A DNA stretch of 21,418 nucleotides, from contig CAZPFX010000016.1 in the NCBI GenBank assembly GCA_964586055.1, positions 1-21,418 on the forward strand, given 5' to 3'. The position numbers and the translations under genes are program-made. The notes beneath the pieces were generated by a model, which saw nothing but the letters and a program-made list of their open reading frames with translations, was not told the origin of the DNA and made no database searches. The DNA is from UM-FILTER-42-14 sp964586055. Lineage in GTDB: Bacteria > Patescibacteriota > Microgenomatia > UBA1400 > PJMF01. Of the stretch, positions 1-5,738 are shown piece after piece. Each line of letters starts with the position of its first letter. Within the stretch, counting starts at the first letter, position 1.

Positions 1-25
1 TTGATCTTGCAACCATATTAACACA

Positions 26-466
26 TTGTCATGTGCTAAAGGTTACAAGACCCTTTCTTTTTTACAACTCATTTTTCCAAGCTCAAAAAGATTATGGTTA
101 GTCGTCTTGGCTGGAATTTTATTATTGTCAATATATCAGTTCAAACAGTTTTCTAATTTGGTTTATCCGGTTTCTCGAAGTTTCAGTGCTGAGAAAGATA
201 TTTCAGTAAAGGCTGGACACTATGCAAATATTTATCTTCTTGAAACTTTTTATCCTGCCTCAGTTTATTATTCTCAACAACATATAAATTCTTTATACTC
301 AGATAATATGGCTTACCAAAAAATGACTTCTCTTCTCAGATCTGAAGATAGTGCTGTATTTATCATAAACAATTTTTTGCGGAGTGATTTGGAACGAGAT
401 CAGGTTCCGTTCAATGTGTTGGAGGAGAATAGTTCGTATTTATTGGTTGGAAATAAGTCAATATAA
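26..466 (+). CDS. Membrane protein, possibly the C-terminal part of a glycosyltransferase
   Basis: The reading frame encodes 146 residues: a short polar start, one strong membrane helix at about residues 23-40 (LWLVVLAGILLLSIY), then a soluble tail of about 100 residues. A last membrane helix followed by a small soluble domain is typical of the end of GT-C/GT39 (PMT/ArnT-like) glycosyltransferases, but no catalytic part is visible, so this is only a suggestion. The frame has a TGA at 2-4 and the only early start is TTG at 26 with no Shine-Dalgarno sequence, so the true gene may begin outside the window and be frameshifted or interrupted here. Its TAA overlaps the next ATG by one base (TAATG), which implies co-translation with the DUF2207 gene. 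Confidence 0.4.
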   Translation: MSCAKGYKTLSFLQLIFPSSKRLWLVVLAGILLLSIYQFKQFSNLVYPVSRSFSAEKDISVKAGHYANIYLLETFYPASVYYSQQHINSLYSDNMAYQKMTSLLRSEDSAVFIINNFLRSDLERDQVPFNVLEENSSYLLVGNKSI

Positions 467-2223
467 TGAATAAATATTTTCTAGCATTAACAATATCTTT
501 CTTAACATTTTTTGTAGCGTCAACAAAAGTCTTTGCCTTTGTTGATGAAGTCAGCTCCTTCCATTCGGATATAACCATAAATCAAGACACCTCAATTAGC
601 ATTATTGAGCAAATAGACTACACAACCGATCTTCAAAAACATGGAATTTATCGCTATATTCCCATTGCTTATAATCATGAGGGGATCAAAGAAGTTTTGC
701 CGGTTCGAGACCTAGTTGTCACTGATGACGCTGGCCAAGAAGAGCCCTATTCGAGCTCGTCTGATGGTAAATTTCTGACTATAAAAATTGGAGATCCAGA
801 CGCAACTTTCACCGGAGATAAAACATATCTGATTAGCTATAGAATCGAGAGAGCAATTAGGAAATTTAGCGATCACTCCGAACTCTATTGGGATATTACT
901 GGCGAGGGATGGCAGATACCAGTTGTAGAAAGTTCGGCTTCAATAACCTCCAATTTTGCACCTATTGAAAAGATTGATTGTTTTGCTGGAGAAGTGGGCA
1001 CTTCTAATCGCTTGTGCAAGACAGATTTTAATGAGAATTCAGCGAATTTTATTTACAACCAGCCCATTGAGTATGGTGACAATTTTACTATTGTGGTTGG
1101 CCTGCCTCTTGATAGTGAACTTATTTTTCCAACACAATCTGAGATTAGAGCACTTTGGCTTAGGGACAACTGGACTTTATTTTTAATTCCTTTTCCACTT
1201 TTATTGATGATTCTTTGGTGGCGTATGAAAGGCAGAGATATCCAGTTTATTTCTCCTAATGTTTTTGACATGAGCCCCGATCAGCCAACCAAGTATAAAC
1301 AGCTAAGCTTTCGAGCCAGGGAGCCATTTGTTTATGAACCGCTCAAGGATCTTTCTCCTGGAGAGGCCGGAGCACTTTTAGATGAGAAAGTGGATACTGA
1401 AGATATTGTGGCCGAGATTTTAGAACTAGCTCGCAAAAAATATATAAAAATTAGTTCTATAGAAAAGAAAAATTTTTTTGGAAAAAAGAAAGACTATGAT
1501 TTTAAGAAATTATCCCAAACAAGTGACGGCCTTTCAGGGGCTCAGCTACACTTGTTTAACGGTTTATTTGCCTTGGGAGATACAACTACGGTATCCAGGC
1601 TCAAGGGAAGTTTTTATACAACCATTCAGACAGCCAAAGAAGAACTACATAATTCGTTAGTGGCAAGAGGAATCTACACAAGAAAACCCAATAGTGACAG
1701 AGCCTTAGGGTTCTTAGTTTTTCTTGGGTCTTCTGGCCTGACACTTTTTCTTCTCATGAATACAGTTGGAAACCTTGGTATTTATTGGCCAATTCCTTTG
1801 CTACTATTGCAGTTGCCATTTGGATTGATAATTGCCTACAATATGCCCCAAAAATCTGCCATTGGTTCCAACCTTTGGCTGCAAGCTAGAGGATTAAGAA
1901 AAACTATCCAGTACGGGAAGTGGAGAGAAGAGGTCAAAGAAAAGAATTTGTTCATAGAAGAGGTCTTGCCTTTCGCCGTTGCCCTTGGAGTTGTAAGCAA
2001 GCTTTCAAAAGATATGGAGTCTCTGCAAATGCAGCCTCCAGATTATCTGCAAGGAGCCTCTATCGTTGGTATGAGTAATTCCAATTGGCTTGGGGATTTC
2101 AGCAAGAGCATTGGCAGCGACTTATCTTACAACCCGTCATCCTCCTCAAGCTCTGGAGGATCTGGATTTAGTGGTGGCTCTTCTGGAGGTGGTGGAGGAG
2201 GTGGTGGCGGTGGAAGCTGGTAA
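466..2223 (+). CDS. DUF2207 domain-containing membrane protein
   Basis: This 585-aa protein has the full DUF2207 layout. A signal peptide covers residues 1-24 (cut near VFA|FV). An extracytoplasmic beta-rich domain spans about 25-230 and contains two cysteines (C172, C184) that could form a disulfide. A membrane helix at about 235-252 is followed by a cytoplasmic domain at about 260-410, two more helices at about 413-431 and 438-457, and a soluble stretch. The protein ends in a Ser/Gly tail closing with ten consecutive glycines and SW, a hallmark of the family. DUF2207 proteins are widespread bacterial membrane proteins of unknown function. The gene overlaps the preceding one by one base, so the two are probably one operon. 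A perfect hairpin follows the stop codon. Confidence 0.9.
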   Translation: MNKYFLALTISFLTFFVASTKVFAFVDEVSSFHSDITINQDTSISIIEQIDYTTDLQKHGIYRYIPIAYNHEGIKEVLPVRDLVVTDDAGQEEPYSSSSDGKFLTIKIGDPDATFTGDKTYLISYRIERAIRKFSDHSELYWDITGEGWQIPVVESSASITSNFAPIEKIDCFAGEVGTSNRLCKTDFNENSANFIYNQPIEYGDNFTIVVGLPLDSELIFPTQSEIRALWLRDNWTLFLIPFPLLLMILWWRMKGRDIQFISPNVFDMSPDQPTKYKQLSFRAREPFVYEPLKDLSPGEAGALLDEKVDTEDIVAEILELARKKYIKISSIEKKNFFGKKKDYDFKKLSQTSDGLSGAQLHLFNGLFALGDTTTVSRLKGSFYTTIQTAKEELHNSLVARGIYTRKPNSDRALGFLVFLGSSGLTLFLLMNTVGNLGIYWPIPLLLLQLPFGLIIAYNMPQKSAIGSNLWLQARGLRKTIQYGKWREEVKEKNLFIEEVLPFAVALGVVSKLSKDMESLQMQPPDYLQGASIVGMSNSNWLGDFSKSIGSDLSYNPSSSSSSGGSGFSGGSSGGGGGGGGGGSW

Positions 2224-2224
2224 A

Positions 2225-2256
2225 GCAAAACAAGAGGTGTTACCCTCTTGTTTTGC
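2225..2256 (+). terminator. Hairpin terminator after the DUF2207 gene
   Basis: A perfect 13-bp inverted repeat (GCAAAACAAGAGG, 2225-2237, and CCTCTTGTTTTGC, 2244-2256) encloses a 6-nt loop and starts two bases after the stop codon. No separate U-tract follows the stem; the only T-run on this strand lies inside the 3' arm (TTTT, 2251-2254). On the opposite strand the stem is followed by TTTA. Position and perfection suggest transcription termination or 3'-end protection, and it may act in both directions. Confidence 0.6.
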
Positions 2257-2268
2257 GATAGGCTCGTG

Positions 2269-2386
2269 ATTCTAATTCAGTTGTTACCGACTGTAGGTTG
2301 ACTGATGGAGCTTGTAATTTTAGTTATGTCGTAACCGACTTGTGCTGATGACTATGGCTCCTGCTGCAATGACTACAAATTAGAAT
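2269..2386. other. Possible structured element in the intergenic region
   Basis: This lies in the 275-bp gap between convergent genes and holds no convincing ORF. Nine complementary bases close it (ATTCTAATT 2269-2277 with AATTAGAAT 2378-2386). The helix can continue with TGTAG (2292-2296) and CTACA (2373-2377), and GGAGC (2307-2311) can pair with GCTCC (2357-2361). An alternative pairing joins GTTACCGAC (2283-2291) to GTCGTAAC (2328-2335) with one bulge. A near-repeat GTTACCGACT / GTAACCGACT occurs at 2283 and 2331. It could be a small RNA or a decayed repeat; some pairing is expected by chance. Confidence 0.2.
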
Positions 2387-2498
2387 GTTTCAAGTATTTA
2401 TATTTTGTGAAATGTCTTTTGCCTCCTTCCTTGTTTCTTTTTGTTTATAGCTAAATATACAAAATAGATGATGGGAGGAAGCTGAAAATAGGATGGGA

Positions 2499-3506
2499 TT
2501 ATCGTGATCGAGGAAGAAGAACGATCACAGAGGTGCCCTTTCCAGGTGTGGAGTGAATAGCAATGTGGCCGTGAAGTTTTTGAATAACTGTTTGACAGAT
2601 GGCTAAGCCGAGGCCGTAGCCTTTTTCTTCAGAGCGAGACTGATCTACCCTATAAAAGCGTTGAAATAGCTTCGCTCGCTCTTCACTGCTCATGCCGATT
2701 CCTGTGTCTGCAATCACAATCTTAGCCTGTTTGCGGGAACTGGAAATTTCTACGGAAATACTTCCTTCTTCAGTATATTTAATGGCGTTTTCGAGCAAAT
2801 TGAAAAATAACTGTCTGACTAGAATAGAGCTGCCTTTTACCACGACACTCTCGTCAGCTGGCTTGAAAATGACTTTTAGTTTTTTCTTTTTATATAGAGG
2901 CTTTAGTTGCGATAACAAAGTAGCCAAGTTATCAGTGATATCAATTTCCTCTGGTTTTTCTAGATACTTATTTTGATCTTCCTTTGCAAGAAAAAGCAAA
3001 TTCTTCACTAGGGTAGTCAGGCGATTTAATTCTTGCTTACTGCTTTCAAGAATTATTTTGTATTCATTTGGCGTGCGTTTTTTCTTTAGGGCAACGTCTA
3101 TTTCTCCCTGCATAATGGACAGCGGTGTCTTTAGTTCATGTGATGCATCTGAAACAAATTGTTTCTGTTTCTCATACATGGATTGAATTGGTGCCAAATT
3201 TTCCTCAGCCAGATACCAAGAAACTGCTGGAACAAAAATAAGGGCGATGCCGTTAATGGCAAGAACGATAGTGAGTAATTGCTCTAGGGCAATATCGCCA
3301 GAAGTGGCTATGATGGTAAGCTTTTCATCATCTATTTCTTCTTGAGACTCTAGTTGCTCGAGGCGGCGTTGTTGAACTTGGCTTGTGTAACCTTCACCAA
3401 GAGATCTGCCCATCCACAAATAAACAATACCGCTAAAGACCCAAAGTAGAGAAAGAAATAAGAGTGAGTAGTAAAGCGTTAACTTGAGCCTTGTTTGTGT
3501 AAACAT
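2499..3506 (-). CDS. Two-component sensor histidine kinase
   Basis: The 335-aa protein is a membrane sensor kinase that should autophosphorylate and pass phosphate to the regulator encoded one base upstream. Membrane helices lie at about residues 8-31 and 76-99, enclosing a short extracytoplasmic loop of about 45 residues with no recognisable sensor fold. The HisKA motif SHELKTP carries H123. The HATPase_c domain has its N-box around N236/N240 (FFNLLENAIKY), G1 at 267-271 (DTGIG) and G2 at 296-303 (GYGLGLAI). All catalytic boxes are intact and the size suits a minimal EnvZ/PhoR-type kinase. The ATG is preceded on the minus strand by GGTGAGG, a fair Shine-Dalgarno sequence lying within the end of the regulator gene. 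The stimulus cannot be told from sequence. Confidence 0.95.
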   Translation of the reverse strand: MFTQTRLKLTLYYSLLFLSLLWVFSGIVYLWMGRSLGEGYTSQVQQRRLEQLESQEEIDDEKLTIIATSGDIALEQLLTIVLAINGIALIFVPAVSWYLAEENLAPIQSMYEKQKQFVSDASHELKTPLSIMQGEIDVALKKKRTPNEYKIILESSKQELNRLTTLVKNLLFLAKEDQNKYLEKPEEIDITDNLATLLSQLKPLYKKKKLKVIFKPADESVVVKGSSILVRQLFFNLLENAIKYTEEGSISVEISSSRKQAKIVIADTGIGMSSEERAKLFQRFYRVDQSRSEEKGYGLGLAICQTVIQKLHGHIAIHSTPGKGTSVIVLLPRSR

Positions 3507-3507
3507 C

Positions 3508-4185
3508 TTATGTCCTCACCATGAACATATATCCAGATCCTCTTCTAGTGTGGATGAGCTCTTTCTCTTTTGGAGAAGTGGCGAGCTTCTTTCTAAGATA
3601 CTTCACATAAGTTTCGACAACATTGGAAAGACCATCATAATTATAATCCCAGACGTGCTCTAGCAGTCTAGTTTTTGTTAACAAAACTCCCTGATTCCTC
3701 ATGAAGTACTCTAGAAGAGCATACTCGCGTGGAGTTAGAAAAATCTCCTTGTTGCCGCGCTTGGTGGTTTGGGTGGCTGGATCTAGAGAAAGATTATCGA
3801 TGGTTAGAACAACGGGATCGGCTTTCTTGTTACGTCTAATCAGTGCTCTGACCCGGGCAACCAATTCTGCAAAGGCAAAAGGTTTGGTGACATAATCGTC
3901 AGCTCCAGTGTCTAGTACCGCCACTTTATCCTCCAGAGCATCTTTCGCAGTTAAAACTAAAATTGGTAAGGCTGTATTACTTTTTCGAACAGTGCGACAA
4001 ACATTTTCCCCACTTACCTTAGGAATCATCAGATCGAGAATGACCAAATCATACTCATTGATCTCGATTTTCTCCAATGCTTCATCACCGTCGACGGCAA
4101 TATCAACAGTATATTTTTCTTCTAAAAGGCCTTTGCGCAAAAGATTCGCAATCTTCTCTTCATTTTCTACAATTAAGATCTGCAT
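3508..4185 (-). CDS. OmpR/PhoB-family response regulator
   Basis: The 225-aa protein has a receiver domain (about 1-115) and a winged-helix DNA-binding domain (about 128-223). The phosphoacceptor is D51 (VILDLMIP), with T79 (LVLTA) and K101 (VTKPF) as the conserved switch residues. The acidic pocket reads E7-N8 (IVENEE), so the second, metal-binding acid usual in PhoB and CheY is Asn; this may alter Mg2+ binding but does not exclude phosphorylation. The effector domain holds the usual LTPREYALLEYF and RRGSGYMF signatures. It is first in an operon with the kinase (1-bp gap). A TAGAAT -10 box ends 6 nt before the ATG with no Shine-Dalgarno sequence, pointing to a leaderless transcript. Confidence 0.96.
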   Translation of the reverse strand: MQILIVENEEKIANLLRKGLLEEKYTVDIAVDGDEALEKIEINEYDLVILDLMIPKVSGENVCRTVRKSNTALPILVLTAKDALEDKVAVLDTGADDYVTKPFAFAELVARVRALIRRNKKADPVVLTIDNLSLDPATQTTKRGNKEIFLTPREYALLEYFMRNQGVLLTKTRLLEHVWDYNYDGLSNVVETYVKYLRKKLATSPKEKELIHTRRGSGYMFMVRT

Positions 4186-4191
4186 AGCGCT

Positions 4192-4197
4192 ATTCTA
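4192..4197 (-). promoter_or_regulatory. -10 box of the response-regulator/kinase operon
   Basis: On the minus strand TAGAAT is followed by six bases (AGCGCT) and then the ATG at 4185. At this distance transcription would start at or next to the ATG. No good -35 box was found. Confidence 0.5.
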
Positions 4198-4238
4198 ATG
4201 TATGGATCATGGGAATAGTATGAGTGAAGGAACTCTGT

Positions 4239-4493
4239 TTATTTTTTCAACTGTCTTAGAAGTTGTTCGTTCGACGGCTCTGTGAGCACCGTTCCATCAG
4301 GAAAAAGAATTGTTGGAATTGATCTATTCCCATTGTTAAGTTCGATGACTTTTTCGACAGCAGCCTCATCTTGTTCAATATCTATATACTCGTACTTCAC
4401 ATTCTTCGAATCTAGAAATGCTTTGGCTCTAACGCAATCCCCGCACCAGGGCGCTCCATAGAAGATGATTTTTGACCCATTATTTGTTTTCAT
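4239..4493 (-). CDS. Glutaredoxin-like protein
   Basis: This 84-aa protein has the size and pattern of a small glutaredoxin/NrdH/mycoredoxin. A first beta strand (KIIFYG) leads to the redox motif APWCGDC with C17 and C20, then an alpha helix, YIDIE, and the cis-proline segment SIPTILF (P60), which contacts the substrate thiol, followed by a helical C-terminus. It is expected to be a cytoplasmic thiol-disulfide reductant. The CGDC active site and WCGDC context resemble mycoredoxin-type sequences more than classical CPYC glutaredoxins; the electron donor is unknown. The start is supported by a TATACT box ending 6 nt upstream, shared with the divergent HD-domain gene. The regulator gene lies 53 bp downstream on the same strand with its own -10 box. 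Confidence 0.9.
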   Translation of the reverse strand: MKTNNGSKIIFYGAPWCGDCVRAKAFLDSKNVKYEYIDIEQDEAAVEKVIELNNGNRSIPTILFPDGTVLTEPSNEQLLRQLKK

Positions 4494-4499
4494 AAGTTA

Positions 4500-4507
4500 A
4501 GTATAGT
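4500..4507. promoter_or_regulatory. Overlapping divergent -10 boxes (bidirectional promoter)
   Basis: The octamer AGTATAGT reads TATAGT on the plus strand (4502-4507) and TATACT on the minus strand (4505-4500). Each hexamer is followed by exactly six bases and then an ATG (4514 on plus, 4493 on minus). Both transcripts would be leaderless, and polymerase could serve only one gene at a time. Confidence 0.55.
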
Positions 4508-4513
4508 GTATTT

Positions 4514-5137
4514 ATGGACATTTCAGACATCTACATTCAATATACTATTCCCACCAACTTACAACGCCACATGCTGACTGTAGCCGCCTTGGCGGAGCTA
4601 ATTTGCGACAACTTAGACGGCGTATCAGTCGATAAAGACTTAGTCATTAAAACTTGCCTCCTGCACGATATGGGCAATATTATCAAATTTAATTTCGATG
4701 ATCCAAGTCTTCTTGACGAAGGTGATAAGCAAAGAGTAGATGAGCTTAGGGAGATTCGTCTTCAGTATCTTAAAAAATATGGCCAAACTCCTGATGAAGC
4801 AACAATAGCAATTATTAAAGAGATAACCTCAGATTTAAGAATTGTTGAAATTTGTGAAGGTGGACGCTGGGATGAGGATCACGGAAACGGGCAGAGCTTC
4901 GCTTGGGAAAAAAAGATCGTCTGTTATTCAGATATGAGGGTTGGGCCTTTTGGCATTTTGCCGATTCGAGAGAGATTTGCAAATTTAGTAGAGAGACGCC
5001 CTGAATCAAAAGTGAAGATAGAAAAAATTCTCGAGCATGGTTTGGAGTTAGAAAGGGAAATACAGGACTCATCAAAAGTTGATTTGAAAAAAATAAATGA
5101 TCAAAAGATAGATGTACAATCAGGTTACGAAATATAA
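4514..5137 (+). CDS. HD-domain phosphohydrolase-like protein
   Basis: The 207-aa protein carries the metal ligands of the HD superfamily: H19 (LQRHM), H51-D52 (LLHDMGNI) and D140 (CYSDMRVG). These proteins are usually metal-dependent phosphohydrolases acting on nucleotides or similar phosphoesters; the substrate here cannot be named. The last 40 residues are charged and helical. The start is the first ATG, which sits 6 nt after a TATAGT -10 box and lacks a Shine-Dalgarno sequence, so the mRNA is probably leaderless. The next gene begins 3 bp after the stop codon, so the two are almost surely co-transcribed, and both may act on nucleotides. Confidence 0.85.
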   Translation: MDISDIYIQYTIPTNLQRHMLTVAALAELICDNLDGVSVDKDLVIKTCLLHDMGNIIKFNFDDPSLLDEGDKQRVDELREIRLQYLKKYGQTPDEATIAIIKEITSDLRIVEICEGGRWDEDHGNGQSFAWEKKIVCYSDMRVGPFGILPIRERFANLVERRPESKVKIEKILEHGLELEREIQDSSKVDLKKINDQKIDVQSGYEI

Positions 5138-5140
5138 AAT

Positions 5141-5647
5141 ATGCCAGTCATTTTTGAAACAGATAAATTCTTAGTTCTTGCCGCTGACCACCCCCATCAT
5201 GATCGAAACAATGGTGGCCATGCGAAAGTGATGCCAAAACAGAGATTCGGTGACAGAACAGAAATGGCCAATGATTTATATTTGGCTTTGATGCAGCTGG
5301 TTAGACTTAGTGGTGAGGCAATCACCACGGTGATAAGGAGAAAAGGTATCGATGTGGTAAGAATTAATTATCAGGATATGGGGAATTGGTGCTATTTTCC
5401 AGAGACCAGGGGCGAGCCTCATATTCATGTTCAACTTTATGTGAGGTCTAATGGCGAGAAGCACCCCACAGATGACCCAAGATTCAGAGCATTCCCAGAG
5501 GCATTGTTTTTGCCATATGTTGGGGATAGTCCGGAATATTATGAAAGTTTCCAGAGATACTCAGATGACGACTGCAAAGATATTAAAGCTGAGATAGAGC
5601 AGCTGCTTCAAAGTGAGAAGTATCTTGGGCTAGCAGAACAACTCTAA
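5141..5647 (+). CDS. HIT-superfamily-like protein (HxHxQ motif)
   Basis: The 168-aa protein has, at residues 92-101, the segment EPHIHVQLYV with H94, H96 and Q98. This matches the HxHxQ variant of the histidine-triad fold found in the GalT/Ap4A-phosphorylase branch, where the third His of classical HIT hydrolases is Gln. The preceding RINYQDMGNW fits the strand and asparagine loop expected before the motif. It therefore may transfer or cleave nucleoside phosphates through a His-nucleotide intermediate, but the family is not certain and no substrate can be given. It lies 3 bp after the HD-domain gene and has no clear Shine-Dalgarno sequence of its own, so translation is probably coupled. Confidence 0.65.
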   Translation: MPVIFETDKFLVLAADHPHHDRNNGGHAKVMPKQRFGDRTEMANDLYLALMQLVRLSGEAITTVIRRKGIDVVRINYQDMGNWCYFPETRGEPHIHVQLYVRSNGEKHPTDDPRFRAFPEALFLPYVGDSPEYYESFQRYSDDDCKDIKAEIEQLLQSEKYLGLAEQL

Positions 5648-5689
5648 ATAAATTCCAATCTGTCTGAAATAGCGATAATTTTTACCTTA

Positions 5690-5738
5690 TTTACTATGTT
5701 ATAGGATAAACTATAATATACACACTGAATGTGTATAT
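5690..5738 (+). promoter_or_regulatory. Promoter and inverted repeat before the HEFTH protein gene
   Basis: TTTACT (5690-5695), a 16-bp spacer and a perfect TATAAT (5712-5717) form a good sigma-70-type promoter. An 8-bp inverted repeat, ATATACAC (5716-5723) and GTGTATAT (5731-5738) with a 7-nt loop, starts inside the -10 box and ends directly against the ATG. It could be an operator or, in the RNA, a hairpin next to the start codon. No Shine-Dalgarno sequence is present. Confidence 0.6.

Noticed and set aside
1..101. A second open frame from position 3 to a TAG near 99-101 as the continuation of an upstream gene.
   Set aside because: Its translation is not membrane-like and has no clear coding character; it cannot be assigned from so short a stretch.
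2180..2216. G-quadruplex in the GGT/GGA-rich end of the DUF2207 gene.
   Set aside because: The runs are only GG and are explained by the poly-glycine tail that is a family trait.
2283..2340. CRISPR-like or mobile-element direct repeat (GTTACCGACT / GTAACCGACT).
   Set aside because: Only two imperfect copies of about 10 bp with no further units, spacers or cas genes.
4472..4477. TTGACC as the -35 box of the HD-domain gene.
   Set aside because: The spacer to the TATAGT box would be 24 bp, well outside the usual range.
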